A DNA stretch of 64,000 bases from Pyrinomonadaceae bacterium (GCA_030841105.1 JAVEDE010000076.1:1-64000); one strand, 5' to 3'; shown: positions 1 through 9,319, counted from the first letter of the stretch. A program made the numbers and translations. Notes: generated by a model from the sequence alone, not told the origin.

Positions 1-2
1 TC

Positions 3-977
3 GGCTCGGAGGCGGTCGTCTCTTTGAAGCGGCCGCGCATCATCGTCGTCGCCGACGAACCCGTCAGCCAGACGGGCTACGGCGCGATGTGGTGGACGTT
101 CGAGCGTTACGGCGTGGACTTCACGCCCATGACCATCGCCAACCTTCGGCGCGCGAACCTCGACCAGTACAACGTGATCATCATGCCCGACGGTTCGGCG
201 GGCGGTTACATGGGCGCGCTCGGTGCGTCGGGCGTCTCGACGCTGCGCGCATGGGTGCAGCGCGGCGGCACGCTCGTCTGTGTCAAGGGCGCGGCGGTCT
301 TCGCGGCCTTGAAGGAGGTCAACTTAACTTCCTCGCGCCTCGTCGGCAGCGACGACGACGAGCAGCGCGATCAAAAGACGCCTGATGATGCGGAAGCGCA
401 AGCGACGCCTAGCCCTTCGCCATTGTCCAGCCCGACGGCCGCGACGCCCGAAGCCACGCAGCAGCGCGAGCAACAGGCGACGGCGCGCAACCGTCGGCAG
501 GCGACGCAGACCGCCACCGAGCAGCAGCGCGAGGCGCAAGACCGCAGCGAGAAACTCGACGGCGCGCCGCCCGATCTGCCGCCCATCGCGTCGCCCTCGG
601 CGAGGCCGGGGCGCGTGCCCGAAGCCGTCCCCGGCGCGATCTTCCGCGCCACCGTGGATCGCTCGACGCCTTTGACCTACGGCTACGAAGACGCGTCGCT
701 TCCCGTGCTCATTGATTCGGCCTACTTCTTCCGCCCGTCGAAGGAAGGCACGAACGCCGTCGTCTTCACGGGCGAGGCGAATCAACCGCTGCGTCTCGCC
801 GGTTTCATCTGGCCGAACAACACGGAGCGTCTGTTGCGCGGCACGGCGCACGTCATCGAAGAACCGACCGGGCGCGGCCACGTCGTCCTCTACGCCGAAG
901 ACCCGAACTATCGCGGCTTCTGGCGTGCGACCACGCGTCTGTTCTTCAACTCGTTTCTCTTTCAACCGACGTTTTAG
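3..977 (+). CDS. C-terminal part of a large protein (left edge truncated)
   Basis: The reading frame is open to the left edge, so the N-terminus lies outside the window; the first start-like codon (TTG at 24) is probably internal. The visible 325 residues begin with an alpha/beta stretch resembling a class-I glutamine amidotransferase-like fold (IIVVADEPVSQTGYGAMWW, then VIIMPDGSAGGY), followed by a Pro/Ala/Gln-rich low-complexity linker (about residues 125-190) and a second globular part ending FFNSFLFQPTF. In acidobacteria such tails occur at the end of secreted M14-type zinc carboxypeptidases, which is my tentative assignment, but the catalytic domain is not visible. The linker is highly charged and repetitive. 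The stop precedes a long hairpin spacer at 983-1078. Confidence 0.6.
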   Translation, partial: GSEAVVSLKRPRIIVVADEPVSQTGYGAMWWTFERYGVDFTPMTIANLRRANLDQYNVIIMPDGSAGGYMGALGASGVSTLRAWVQRGGTLVCVKGAAVFAALKEVNLTSSRLVGSDDDEQRDQKTPDDAEAQATPSPSPLSSPTAATPEATQQREQQATARNRRQATQTATEQQREAQDRSEKLDGAPPDLPPIASPSARPGRVPEAVPGAIFRATVDRSTPLTYGYEDASLPVLIDSAYFFRPSKEGTNAVVFTGEANQPLRLAGFIWPNNTERLLRGTAHVIEEPTGRGHVVLYAEDPNYRGFWRATTRLFFNSFLFQPTF

Positions 978-982
978 AAAAA

Positions 983-1078
983 AGTGACAAGTGACAAGTG
1001 ACAAGTGGAGAGTTAAAAACGTATGCTTGTGTTGACGGGTTGAGTTTCGTTCTTACTTGTCACCCGTCACTTATCACT
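983..1078. repeat. Intergenic hairpin spacer built of GTGACAA units
   Basis: The left arm (983-1006) is three copies of the heptamer GTGACAA; the right arm (1053-1078) carries the complementary units ACTTGTCAC and CCGTCACTTATCAC. The arms can pair across a 45-base loop. The same words recur in a perfect 34-bp stem at 22,899-22,982, so this is one member of a spacer family. Confidence 0.8.
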
Positions 1079-1090
1079 GGGGGTTTTATC

Positions 1091-1573
1091 GTGTTTCAGA
1101 TCAAAGCGGCTTTTGAAGACAAACTTGAGATTAAGACCACGATTGAGCGTGCGCGCGCCTTCTTCGGCGACTGGCGCAACTTCGTGGAGTTGATGCCGGG
1201 CGTGGAGAGCATCCGCGAGGAAGCGGGCGGCGTGATGCGCTGGCTCATCCGCGCGGAAGTGCCCGTGATCGGCGCGATCCGGCAGGCGTTCGCCGTCGAG
1301 CAGACGCTCGACCACCCGCAGAGCATCGAGTGGTCACCCGCCGCGCAGGAGCGTAGCAACTTTTTGCGCTACGCCGCGCAGTTCGAGGAACAGGGCACGC
1401 GCGTTCTGATCCGCATCGTGCAGCGCGTCGAGTTGCGCCGCCAGAAGGCGACCGAGTTGCACATGCTCGCGGGACTCGTCGGCGAGAACCGTCTCAGCGC
1501 GGAGATGCAGAAGGGCGTCAGCGAGATGATGCGAACCTTCCTCCAACGCGCGCGCACGCAACTGGAACAATAG
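1091..1573 (+). CDS. SRPBCC-family (START/Bet v1-like) protein
   Basis: A 160-residue soluble protein of the SRPBCC helix-grip fold, a family of ligand-binding pockets that includes polyketide cyclases and CoxG-like proteins. Visible hallmarks are the start KTTIERARAFFGDWRNFVEL (the usual 'ARAFxFxxDWxNxxxxxP' entry), MPGVESIREEAGG, a central strand GVMRWLIRAEVPVIG and a long C-terminal helix from about residue 120. I chose the GTG at 1091 rather than the in-frame ATG at 998, because the 31 extra codons would be encoded by the hairpin spacer and resemble nothing. The ligand is unknown. No membrane segment or signal peptide is seen. A second hairpin follows the gene at 1581-1649, so it looks monocistronic. 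Confidence 0.7.
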   Translation: MFQIKAAFEDKLEIKTTIERARAFFGDWRNFVELMPGVESIREEAGGVMRWLIRAEVPVIGAIRQAFAVEQTLDHPQSIEWSPAAQERSNFLRYAAQFEEQGTRVLIRIVQRVELRRQKATELHMLAGLVGENRLSAEMQKGVSEMMRTFLQRARTQLEQ

Positions 1574-2033
1574 CCGGATGGTCAGTCGTCGGTTGTTCAA
1601 GACCATCTTTAAAATGCATGAAGATAACCACCTGCAACTGACGACTGACAGCCTCCCAAAACCACCTGCCAACCCCTGCCTCTAATTTTATCTTCTTGCA
1701 AGGGCACGGATTATCAAGTAATCTGAAAGCGGTTGACCTCCCCTAGCGGGGACTTGCCCACATCTTCCGGTCAGCCTCCTCAGCCAGCATGACAGTCCTC
1801 CGTTTCATCAATGCTCGCCGCCCTCTCTTTGTGCGCGCGCGTGCGGTCAGACGGCGAAAGTAGTTTCACCTTGAAGTCTCGTTGCGTCTCTAGAGCGTGT
1901 GCCCGCCGGAGGGCGCACGTCGCGCGCGACGCTCGCAGACCGAAAAGTTTCCCGACAAACTAGAAGCCCGCTCCCGCCGCCCGAACTGTGCGATTCGGTC
2001 GAACCGGCCGGGCGCGCCTCACCCGATACGACT
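1574..2033. other. Gene-free leader before the PAS/GGDEF/EAL gene
   Basis: About 460 bases without a supported gene. It contains the hairpin at 1581-1649 and then a GC-rich leader. Frames are open across 1899-2033 in phase with the downstream gene, but the peptide they would encode is Arg/Pro-rich and does not resemble a domain. I see no convincing -35/-10 pair. Confidence 0.5.
1581..1649. repeat. Intergenic hairpin (15-bp stem)
   Basis: GTCAGTCGTCGGTTG (1581-1595) pairs with CAACTGACGACTGAC (1635-1649) with one G-T wobble; the loop is about 40 bases. The same CAACTGAC words appear in the spacers at 8,205-8,325 and 17,703-17,781. There is no poly-T after it, so it is not a classical terminator. 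Confidence 0.75.
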
Positions 2034-5000
2034 ATGAACTCATTCCCCCCCGCCATTGACCTCGCCGTCTTCCAGCGTTTGTGCGAGGTGCACGCGAACC
2101 AAGCATCCGAACCGGGCAGTTACGCCGAAGCGCAGCGGACGCTGCTCACGCTGATGGGCAACCTGCCCGGCATGGCCTACTGCTGCCGCAACGACGCCGA
2201 CTGGACGATGCTCTTCGTCAGCGAAGGCTGTCTGGAACTGACCGGCTACGCGCCCGCAGACCTGACCGGCGACCGCAAAGTCTCTTACGCCGAGTTGATT
2301 CACCCGGACGACCGGGGCAAGGTCTGGGACGAGGTGCAGGCCGCCGTCGCGGCCGGAACGCGCTTCCGCCTCGTCTACCGTCTGGCGACCGCCGCGCAGG
2401 GCGAGCGTTGGGTGTGGGAGCAGGGGCACGGCATCTTCTCGGCCGAAGGCGAACTCGTCGCCATCGAAGGCTTCGTCACAGACATCACCGACCGCGTGCA
2501 GGCGGAAGAGGCGCTGCGCGCGGCCGAGTTGAAGTACCGCTCGATCTTCGAGCAGGCCGTCCACGGCATCTATCGCTCGACGCCCGACGGGAAGTTTCTC
2601 GCCGCCAACCCCGCCATCGCGCACATGCTCGGCTACGCCTCGCCCGCCGAGTTGACGGCGCACTGCACCGACATCGAACGCGACTTCTACGCCGACGCCG
2701 AGACGCGCGGCCGACTCCAAAGCCTGCTTGCCGCAAACGGCAAGGTGCAGGACTTCGAGGCGCGTGTGTTTTGCAAAGACCGCAGCGTCATCTGGATGCG
2801 CGAAAACATCTACGCCGTGTGCGACGCGCAGGGTGCGCTCCTGTATTACGAGGGCAGCGTCGAGGACATCACGGCGGGCAAGCGCGCTAAGGAAATGCTC
2901 GCACGCTCCGAAGAGCAGTACCGCGTCCTGTTCGAGAGCAACCCGAACCCGATGTGGGTCTACGACACGGACACCTACGCCTACCTCGCCGTCAATCAAG
3001 CGGCGGTCAGGCACTACGGCTACACGCGCGAAGAGTTTCTCAAGATGTCGATCCTCGACGTGCGCCCTCCGACAAACATCCCGGCCGTGCTCGAAAACAT
3101 CGCCTCGCTCCCGTCGGAGCACCGCTACGCGGGCGAGTGGGAGCACCGCAAGAAGGACGGCACGCAGATTTTCGTCGAGATCAGTTCACAACTGATTGAC
3201 TTCGGCGGGCGCACGGCGCGGCTCGTCCTGATCAACGACGTGACCGAGCGCAAGCAGGCCGAGGCCGCCCTGCGCGAGAGCGAGGAACGCTACCGCGAAC
3301 TATTCGAGAACGCCAACGACGTCATCTACACGACCGATCTATCCGGCCGTTACATCACCGTCAACCGCGTGGTCGAGAAGATTTCCGGCTACACCTGCGA
3401 CGAGATACGCCGGATGGATTACTCGCAGCTCGTCGCGCCGGAATGCCTCGAACTGTCGCGCCAGATGATGGCGCGCAAACTCGCGGGCGAGGAGTCCACC
3501 ACGTTTTACGAGAGCGAGATCGTCTCGAAGAGCGGCGAGCGGGTGCTGCTCGAAGTGAGCTCGCAGTTGATCTACGACGACGGCGGCGTGCCGGTGGGCG
3601 TGCAGGGCATCGCGCGCGACATCACCACGCGCTCGCGCGCCGAGCGCGCCCTGCGCGAGAGCGAGGAGCGTTACCGCGAACTCTTTGAGAACGCCAACGA
3701 CCTCGTCTACACGCACGACCTCGCGGGCAACTTCACTTCGCTCAACAAGACGGGCGAGCGCATCACGGGCTACACGCGCGAGGAAGCCGTGTCGCTCAAC
3801 ATCGCGCAGGTCATCGTGCCGGAACACCTCGCCCTCGCGCGCGAGATGATGGCGCGCAAGGGGTCAACCGACGAGGCGACCGTCTACGAAGTGGACATCA
3901 TCGCGAAGGACGGGCGGCGCGTGCCGCTCGAAGTGAGCACGCGGCTCGTCTACCGGAACGGCGTGCCCTGCGGCGTGCAGGGCATCGCGCGCGACATCGC
4001 CGAGCGCAAGCACACCGAGGCCAAACTTCTCCACAACGCCTACCACGACGCGCTGACCGGACTGCCCAACCGCAACCTCTTCACGGATCATTTGCAGATG
4101 GCCGTCGAGCGCGCGCGGCGGCACGCGGACTACGTCTTCGCCGTGCTGTTCCTAGACCTCGACCGCTTCAAGAACGTCAACGACTCGCTCGGCCATACGG
4201 TCGGCGACCAGTTGCTCGTCGCGCTCTCGCGCCGCCTGCAACACTGCCTGCGCCCCTCGGACGTGGTGGCGCGGCTCGGCGGCGACGAGTTCGCGATCCT
4301 GTTGAACGACATCGGCGCGCAGCCTGACGAGGCCGTCGCTCTCGCCGAACGCGTGCAGCAAGAGTTGATGCAGCCGTTCAACCTCGGCGGCCACGAGGTG
4401 TTCACCACGGCGAGCATCGGCATCGCCCTGAGCACCACGGGGTATGAGACGCCGGAGGCCGTCCTGCGCGACGCCGACACGGTGATGTACCGCGCGAAGT
4501 CGCTCGGCAAAGCGCGCCACGAGGTCTTCGACCAGAACATGCACGCGCGCGTCGTCGCGCTGCTGCGTTTGGAAAATGATCTGCGCCGCGCCGTCGAGCG
4601 CAACGAGTTTCGTTTGCAGTATCAACCCATCGTCGCGCTCGACACGGGGCGCGTCTCCGGCTTCGAGGCGCTCGCGCGCTGGCAGCACCCGGAACTCGGT
4701 TTGATCCCGCCGAAAGATTTCATCCCCGTCGCGGAAGAGACCGGCGTGATCGTCGAACTCGGCCAGTGGGTGATGGAAGAGGCGTGCCGCCAGATGCGCG
4801 GCTGGCAGTTGATCTCGCCGCAGCACAGTCAACTCAAACTCAGCGTCAACCTGTCGAGCCGCCACTTCGTCCAGCCCGATCTCTACGAGCGCATCGAGCA
4901 GGTGCTCGCCGAGACCGGCCTCGCGCCCCACTCGCTCCAACTCGAAATCACCGAGAGCGTCTTGATGGAGAACGCGCACACCATCGTCCCGCTCCTCAGT

Positions 5001-5384
5001 CGCTTGCGCGAACTCGGCGTCGAGTTGGCGATTGACGACTTCGGCACGGGCTACTCGTCGCTCAGCTACCTCTCGCGCCTGAAGCCCATCCACACGTTGA
5101 AGATTGACCGCTCGTTCATCAGCATGGGCGGCGACGACCACGAGAATTCCGAGATCGTCCGCACCATCATCATGCTCGCCAAAAACATGGGCAAGGACGT
5201 GGTGGCCGAAGGCATCGAGACTTGCGAACAACTCGCGCGCCTCCGCACGCTCAACTGTGCCTACGGCCAGGGCTACCTCTTCTCCCGCCCGCAAGACCCC
5301 TTCGAGATCGAACGCCGCCTGCGCCAAGGACTGCACGCCGTCATCGCCACCCTCCCGCTCGCGGACGAACTGAACGTGGCTTGA
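2034..5384 (+). CDS. Five-PAS diguanylate cyclase/phosphodiesterase (GGDEF-EAL)
   Basis: A soluble 1,116-residue sensor enzyme for the second messenger cyclic-di-GMP. Five PAS domains in tandem (about residues 30-150, 165-285, 292-405, 412-535 and 538-660) are joined by the usual RxxExxLRESEERYR linkers. Then come a GGDEF domain (about 665-830, motif RLGGDEFAIL intact) and an EAL domain (about 842-1,105, motif GFEALARWQHPE intact, with the loop DDFGTGYSSLSYL). Both output motifs look catalytically competent; which activity dominates cannot be told. There is no transmembrane segment, so it senses cytoplasmic signals, perhaps redox or small ligands through PAS. PAS4 and PAS5 share long identical stretches (ESEERYRELFENAND, GVQGIARDI), a recent internal duplication. 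I start at ATG 2034; upstream in-frame codons lie in unstructured sequence. Confidence 0.92.
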   Translation: MNSFPPAIDLAVFQRLCEVHANQASEPGSYAEAQRTLLTLMGNLPGMAYCCRNDADWTMLFVSEGCLELTGYAPADLTGDRKVSYAELIHPDDRGKVWDEVQAAVAAGTRFRLVYRLATAAQGERWVWEQGHGIFSAEGELVAIEGFVTDITDRVQAEEALRAAELKYRSIFEQAVHGIYRSTPDGKFLAANPAIAHMLGYASPAELTAHCTDIERDFYADAETRGRLQSLLAANGKVQDFEARVFCKDRSVIWMRENIYAVCDAQGALLYYEGSVEDITAGKRAKEMLARSEEQYRVLFESNPNPMWVYDTDTYAYLAVNQAAVRHYGYTREEFLKMSILDVRPPTNIPAVLENIASLPSEHRYAGEWEHRKKDGTQIFVEISSQLIDFGGRTARLVLINDVTERKQAEAALRESEERYRELFENANDVIYTTDLSGRYITVNRVVEKISGYTCDEIRRMDYSQLVAPECLELSRQMMARKLAGEESTTFYESEIVSKSGERVLLEVSSQLIYDDGGVPVGVQGIARDITTRSRAERALRESEERYRELFENANDLVYTHDLAGNFTSLNKTGERITGYTREEAVSLNIAQVIVPEHLALAREMMARKGSTDEATVYEVDIIAKDGRRVPLEVSTRLVYRNGVPCGVQGIARDIAERKHTEAKLLHNAYHDALTGLPNRNLFTDHLQMAVERARRHADYVFAVLFLDLDRFKNVNDSLGHTVGDQLLVALSRRLQHCLRPSDVVARLGGDEFAILLNDIGAQPDEAVALAERVQQELMQPFNLGGHEVFTTASIGIALSTTGYETPEAVLRDADTVMYRAKSLGKARHEVFDQNMHARVVALLRLENDLRRAVERNEFRLQYQPIVALDTGRVSGFEALARWQHPELGLIPPKDFIPVAEETGVIVELGQWVMEEACRQMRGWQLISPQHSQLKLSVNLSSRHFVQPDLYERIEQVLAETGLAPHSLQLEITESVLMENAHTIVPLLSRLRELGVELAIDDFGTGYSSLSYLSRLKPIHTLKIDRSFISMGGDDHENSEIVRTIIMLAKNMGKDVVAEGIETCEQLARLRTLNCAYGQGYLFSRPQDPFEIERRLRQGLHAVIATLPLADELNVA

Positions 5385-5405
5385 TTAGTAACGGTCAACG
5401 ATGAA

Positions 5406-5468
5406 CGGTGAAGGATGAATGATGAATTGAAGGTAAGTTGCTTTCAGTTCATCATTCATCCTTCACCG
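5406..5468. repeat. Perfect 20-bp stem hairpin between genes
   Basis: 5406-5425 and 5449-5468 are exact reverse complements, built from words such as GATGAAT and GGTGAAG, separated by 23 bases. It lies between the GGDEF-EAL gene and the glutaredoxin gene. No T-tract follows; it is a member of the hairpin spacer family. Confidence 0.85.
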
Positions 5469-5560
5469 CGTTTCATCCGTGCGTCCGTCTCATGCAAACG
5501 AGGCGCGGTTGGGCTACAATAAGGGCATCATAAATTTTCATTCGGGAGAGAGTTCGTGCG

Positions 5561-5815
5561 ATGGCAAACATCAAGATGTATACGACGACGTGGTGCTCCG
5601 ACTGCCGCCGCGCCAAGAAGTTTCTGAACGAGAGCGGCATCGCTTACGAGGAGATCAACATCGAAGACGTGGACGGGGCGGCGGAACTCGTGATGCGTCT
5701 CAACGAGGGGAAGCGCAAAGTCCCGACCTTCGAGGTTGACGGGCGCGCCTTCAACCTCTCGCCCTACGACGAGCGCAAACTGCGCGCGGAACTCGGTCTG
5801 GAAGCGGCGGGGTAA
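5561..5815 (+). CDS. Glutaredoxin-family protein (CxxC)
   Basis: An 84-residue thioredoxin-fold oxidoreductase. It starts ANIKMYTTTWCSDCRRAKKF: strand, then the redox motif W-C-S-D-C at residues 11-15, which matches glutaredoxin-like and mycoredoxin-like proteins rather than classical CPYC glutaredoxins. The cis-proline motif KVPTFEV (about residues 53-59) is present. It probably reduces mixed disulfides in the cytoplasm; the electron donor is not encoded nearby. A GGGAGAG ribosome site precedes the ATG. The next gene starts 7 bases after the stop and may be co-transcribed. Confidence 0.88.
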   Translation: MANIKMYTTTWCSDCRRAKKFLNESGIAYEEINIEDVDGAAELVMRLNEGKRKVPTFEVDGRAFNLSPYDERKLRAELGLEAAG

Positions 5816-5822
5816 ACAAGCG

Positions 5823-6098
5823 ATGGCGGCGAACACAAAAGGGGCGGGGCAGAGCAGAACGCGGCGGGTGGCGCGCGCCGGGGGCTGGAAACTCGCGCGG
5901 CGGCTGATCAAGCCGATCCCGGTCGTCGGCACGGCCGTCGCGCTCGGCTTCGCGGGCTACGAGATCAAAAAGAAGGGCTGGCGCAACGGCCTTCTGCACG
6001 TCGGCCTCGACATCATCCCCGTCGTCGGCACGGCCAAAGACGTGCTCGAAATCTTCACGGGCGACCTCATCCCCGACAAGAAAAACGGCAACCGTTAA
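5823..6098 (+). CDS. Small hydrophobic protein, function unknown
   Basis: A 91-residue basic protein with two hydrophobic stretches of similar sequence: PIPVVGTAVALGFAGYEI (about residues 26-43) and LDIIPVVGTAKDVLEIFTG (about 60-78). The repeated IPVVGTA motif suggests a short internal duplication of a membrane-associating helix. The N-terminal 20 residues are Arg/Lys-rich. I do not recognise the family. The ATG at 5823 follows the glutaredoxin stop by 7 bases; an earlier in-frame start at 5736 would overlap the glutaredoxin gene and is less likely. Confidence 0.55.
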   Translation: MAANTKGAGQSRTRRVARAGGWKLARRLIKPIPVVGTAVALGFAGYEIKKKGWRNGLLHVGLDIIPVVGTAKDVLEIFTGDLIPDKKNGNR

Positions 6099-6135
6099 AG
6101 CGACGCGCGCGGCTCGGTAGAGCGATGTGCGCGGC

Positions 6136-6675
6136 TCATTTCACGCCCGTCGTGAACCAGCCCCGTTCTGCGAGGTGCGCGATGATCCCGTCAACGAACA
6201 CGTTCACGCCCGCGCCCACGCCGCCCCGGCCGAGCGGCGCGCTCATCCGGTCGCCGTGAATCTTCAACACCTCTTCCGGCAAATCCACCCTGAGACTGTC
6301 CGTTAGTTGAACGCGCCACTTGCGATCACGGATGGCGAGCATCAAGAGGATGCCGCCTTTGTCGCCCGCGCCCTTCGCCAGTCTCCAACGGCGCGCGGCG
6401 TTGAGTGAGTAGTCGAAAATCTCCTCGCCGCCGGTCGTCTCAATCGTCACGACGACGAACTCGATCCGGGCGCGCTTGCGCAGCGCGGCCAACTTCGTTT
6501 CGAGTTGTCGCTCCGCCCGCGCGTCTATCGCGTTCGCGAAGTCGCCTACGAAACTCTTCGGCCGCGCGGGCAGATCGTTGCCCGCGCTAACTGCGCCGCT
6601 GATCTGTGCCGACGCGCCCGACGCCGCGAGGGCGAAGACGGCGCAGAAGGCGACGAGCCGCATGATTCGTTGCAT
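6136..6675 (-). CDS. TPM-domain (Psb32/YgcG-like) secreted protein
   Basis: A 179-residue exported protein with an N-terminal signal peptide (MRLVAFCAVFALAASGASAQ) and a TPM domain. Family marks are VGDFANAIDARAERQLETKL, the strand IEFVVVTIETTGGEEIFDYS, and RRWRLAKGAGDKGGILLML, which corresponds to the usual 'WxxGxxxxxxGvLLll' core. TPM proteins are periplasmic or lumenal and were linked to acid-phosphatase activity in plants; the bacterial role is unsettled. It ends HLAERGWFTTGVK without a C-terminal membrane anchor, unlike YgcG. It is the last gene of a minus-strand run and converges on the small plus-strand gene ending at 6098. Confidence 0.8.
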   Translation of the reverse strand: MQRIMRLVAFCAVFALAASGASAQISGAVSAGNDLPARPKSFVGDFANAIDARAERQLETKLAALRKRARIEFVVVTIETTGGEEIFDYSLNAARRWRLAKGAGDKGGILLMLAIRDRKWRVQLTDSLRVDLPEEVLKIHGDRMSAPLGRGGVGAGVNVFVDGIIAHLAERGWFTTGVK

Positions 6676-6739
6676 GGCAGTTTCTCCGTGTGAGGCGCGA
6701 ACGCGCGTCCGGGCAAAACTCGTTTCGGTTAAACGTGCT

Positions 6740-8200
6740 TCATTGTTCTTCCGCCGAGACGGGCGGTCGCGCGTCGAAGGGTTGCGCCTGCTCGTAGGCG
6801 TGTGCGAAGCGGAAGAGCGTCGGCTCGCTCCAATGCGGGCCGAGCAGTTGCATGCCGATGGGCAGCTTCGCCTGCGAGAGGCCGCAGGGGACGGAGAGGC
6901 CGGGGATGCCCGCGAGGTTGGCCGTCACCGTGTAGATGTCGTTGAGATACATCGCGAGCGGATCGTCCGTCTTTTCGCCGAGGAGGAAGGCCGTGGTCGG
7001 CGAGGTCGGCGTGATGATCGCGTCGCAACGCTCGAAGGCGCGTGCGAAGTCCTGTTTGAGCAGCGTCCGCACCTTCTGCGCCTTGAGATAGTAGGCGTCG
7101 TAGTAGCCGGAGGAGAGGACGTATGTGCCGAGCATGATGCGGCGTTTGACCTCCGCGCCGAAGCCCTCTTCGCGCGTGCGGCGATACATCTCGCGCAGGG
7201 TGTGCGACTCCTCGGCGCGGAAACCGTAGCGCACGCCGTCGTAGCGCGCGAGGTTGGAAGAGGCTTCGGCGGTGGCGATGATGTAATAGACCGCGATGGC
7301 GTATTTCGCGTGCGGCAGTTCCACGTCAACCACCTCCGCGCCGAGCGCGCGGTAAGTTTCAATCGCCGCCTCGACGCTCGCGCGCACGTCCGCGTCCAGC
7401 CCCGCGCCGAACAACTCGCGCGGCACGCCGATGCGCGCGTCGCGCATGTCGCCCGTCAACTCGGAGACGTAATCGGGCACGGGCGTGTCGGCGGTCGTCG
7501 CGTCGCGCGGGTCGCGTCCGGCGATGACCGAGAGTGTCAGGGCGGCGTCCGCGGTGTTGGTGGCGAAGATGCCGATCTGGTCGAGCGACGAGCCGAAGGC
7601 GACGAGGCCGTAGCGCGAGACGCGCCCGTAAGTGGTCTTCACGCCGACGATGCCGCAGAGCGACGCGGGCTGGCGGACTGACCCGCCCGTGTCCGACCCC
7701 AACGCGACGGGCACGATGCGCGCCGCGACCGCCGCCGCCGAACCGCCCGACGAGCCGCCGGGCACGCGCGCCGTGTCCCAAGGATTGCGCACGGGATGAT
7801 AGGCCGAGTTCTCGTTCGACGAACCCATCGCAAACTCGTCGCAGTTGGTCTTGCCGACGATGATCGCGCCCGCGTCGCGGAGGCGTTCGATGGCGGTCGC
7901 GTTGTAGGGCGGGTGATAGCCGCCGAGGATGCGCGAGCCGCACGAGGCTTGCAAGCCCCGCACGCAAATGTTGTCCTTGACGGCGACGGGAACTGCGCCG
8001 AGCGGCTGCGCCGAAGACTCGTCGCCCTGTCGCCCGGCGTCCAACTCGCCCGCGCGTGCGAGCGCGCCCGCGCGATCAATTTGCAGAAACGCGCCGAGCG
8101 TCTCGTTCAACTCTTCGGCAGCAGTGAGCGCGCGCTCCGCGACGGCGCGCGCGTCCAGTTCGCCTCCCGCGAGGCGCGTCCTTATAGTTTCGATGTTCAT
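6740..8200 (-). CDS. gatA: Asp-tRNA(Asn)/Glu-tRNA(Gln) amidotransferase subunit A
   Basis: A full-length (486-residue) amidase-signature enzyme of the GatCAB complex, which releases ammonia from glutamine or asparagine for amidation of misacylated tRNA. Visible features: [15 protein letters not shown] with the catalytic Lys, [20 protein letters not shown], the Gly/Ser-rich amidase signature [18 protein letters not shown] with the cis-Ser/Ser pair, and [16 protein letters not shown] with the nucleophilic Ser. The tail FRFAHAYEQ is typical of GatA. It is preceded by gatC 127 bases upstream on the same strand; that gap is filled by a hairpin spacer (8,205-8,325). gatB is not in the window. Confidence 0.96.
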   Translation of the reverse strand: MNIETIRTRLAGGELDARAVAERALTAAEELNETLGAFLQIDRAGALARAGELDAGRQGDESSAQPLGAVPVAVKDNICVRGLQASCGSRILGGYHPPYNATAIERLRDAGAIIVGKTNCDEFAMGSSNENSAYHPVRNPWDTARVPGGSSGGSAAAVAARIVPVALGSDTGGSVRQPASLCGIVGVKTTYGRVSRYGLVAFGSSLDQIGIFATNTADAALTLSVIAGRDPRDATTADTPVPDYVSELTGDMRDARIGVPRELFGAGLDADVRASVEAAIETYRALGAEVVDVELPHAKYAIAVYYIIATAEASSNLARYDGVRYGFRAEESHTLREMYRRTREEGFGAEVKRRIMLGTYVLSSGYYDAYYLKAQKVRTLLKQDFARAFERCDAIITPTSPTTAFLLGEKTDDPLAMYLNDIYTVTANLAGIPGLSVPCGLSQAKLPIGMQLLGPHWSEPTLFRFAHAYEQAQPFDARPPVSAEEQ

Positions 8201-8204
8201 TATT

Positions 8205-8325
8205 GGTTTGTCGTCCGTCGTCCGTTGTCAGTTGTTCTTCGGCTCAAAAACTTGAGACTTACGTCGTCAGTCGGTTGCTGATAAATCACAAACAACTGAC
8301 GACTGACCACCGACAACGGGCAGTG
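8205..8325. repeat. Imperfect hairpin spacer between gatC and gatA
   Basis: The left part is a run of GTCGTCC and GTTGTCAGTTGT words, and the right part has AACAACTGACGACTGACC and ACCGACAACGG, which pair imperfectly. It separates two genes of one operon, so it is unlikely to be a terminator; it may shape or process the transcript. Confidence 0.65.
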
Positions 8326-8326
8326 T

Positions 8327-8623
8327 TCATAAAACTTTCGGCACGCGGAAATGTCCGGCGGCTGGGTCGGGCGCTTGGTCGAGCGCGAGCGTCTGGCCGA
8401 GCGAGGGCAGGGGCGCGTCTTCGCGCGCGGCATCGGTGCGCGCGCCCTCGTCGGTGAGTCCGCCGAGGGCGGGTTCGGCCGCGCTCGTGTCCAACTCGTT
8501 CAACTGTTCGACGTAGGCGACGATGGAAGCGATCTGTGGCGTCAACGCACGGCGCTCGTCGTCAGTCAGTTCGAGTTGGGCGAGCGCGGCGATCTTTTCG
8601 ATGTCGGATTCGGTGATCGGCAT
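8327..8623 (-). CDS. gatC: Asp/Glu-tRNA amidotransferase subunit C
   Basis: A 98-residue GatC, the small stabilising subunit that wraps the GatA-GatB interface. It starts MPITESDIEKIAALAQLELT, the family's usual helix, continues QIASIVAYVEQLNELDT, and ends FRVPKVL, the canonical C-terminus. I start at ATG 8623; the frame is open further upstream, but that extension lies in the intergenic region and has no family resemblance. It is co-directional with gatA downstream. Confidence 0.93.
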   Translation of the reverse strand: MPITESDIEKIAALAQLELTDDERRALTPQIASIVAYVEQLNELDTSAAEPALGGLTDEGARTDAAREDAPLPSLGQTLALDQAPDPAAGHFRVPKVL

Positions 8624-8655
8624 AAGTGTTTCGTGTGAGCGGGCGACGGGCGAAC

Positions 8656-9225
8656 TTAAGAGCCGCAACGTCGCCTTTCGCCGCTCTTGATCTTCAAAAA
8701 ATCTGAACTCAGCCACGCGGTGTTGTTCGTGTAGTCAACGCGCAGGAGATTGGCCGTGCTGTACGGCGTGGTCTTAAATTTCTCTGCGGAGAGCGTCTGC
8801 CGCAGCGTTCTGGTTTTACCGGGCGAGACGTGTCCCACCAGACTGGCCGTGCGGCAACCGAGCGTCTGCGTCTTGTCGGCGTCCTTGAAATAGGTCACTT
8901 CCCAGACGACCGCGCGGATCGTCTTCGTCTCGTTGTTCGTCACCTTCGCGACGAGGTTGTAGCCCTGTCGCGGCAGGTAGGGCGCGCCGTTGCTCTCCTC
9001 ATAAGGGAACGACCGAGACTGCGGGTAGCCGAAATAGTCGTCCTCCAGACGGCCGGACTTGTCTGCGTTGAATCTCGCGCCGGAGATGTAGCTGAAGTTG
9101 GGTTGCCACTCAACGCCGGAGAGTTGCACGTCCGGCGCGGTGGTCTGCGCGGAGGTCACGGGAATGGCGAGCAGCGACGCGACGAGCGCCGTGGCGACGA
9201 TAAATGCTGTCCTCGGTTTCGACAT
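8656..9225 (-). CDS. Secreted protein of unknown function
   Basis: A 189-residue exported protein: signal peptide MSKPRTAFIVATALVASLLA with cleavage probably after TSA (VTSA-QTT). The mature part is beta-rich (KVTNNETKTIRAVVWEVTYF, then LVGHVSPGKTRTLRQTL) and resembles small immunoglobulin-like domains that describe modulation of a base structure; I cannot name the family. It has only two cysteines (CRTAS and the C-terminal RRCGS). The start at 9225 is fixed by a perfect AAGGAGG site seven bases before the ATG; longer in-frame reading upstream is an artefact of the high GC. Its stop is 32 bases from gatC. Confidence 0.7.
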   Translation of the reverse strand: MSKPRTAFIVATALVASLLAIPVTSAQTTAPDVQLSGVEWQPNFSYISGARFNADKSGRLEDDYFGYPQSRSFPYEESNGAPYLPRQGYNLVAKVTNNETKTIRAVVWEVTYFKDADKTQTLGCRTASLVGHVSPGKTRTLRQTLSAEKFKTTPYSTANLLRVDYTNNTAWLSSDFLKIKSGERRRCGS

Positions 9226-9319
9226 CGTATCCTCCTTATTGTTGGCGTGTGTCCGCGTCCTCGATGGCGCGTGTGCGTTCTCGTAAACACTTCGACGGGG
9301 CGCGGCGGCTCTAGTCGGT

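Noticed and set aside
324..1004. 226-codon minus-strand frame over the first gene
   Set aside because: Arg-rich shadow of a high-GC gene in frame 3; no family resemblance.
4152..5336. 394-codon minus-strand frame opposite the GGDEF-EAL gene
   Set aside because: Composition (Arg/Glu/Val/Asp repeats) is a typical antisense shadow of a GC-rich gene.
6476..7681. 401-codon plus-strand frame over the TPM and gatA genes
   Set aside because: Antisense shadow; the real genes are well conserved on the other strand.
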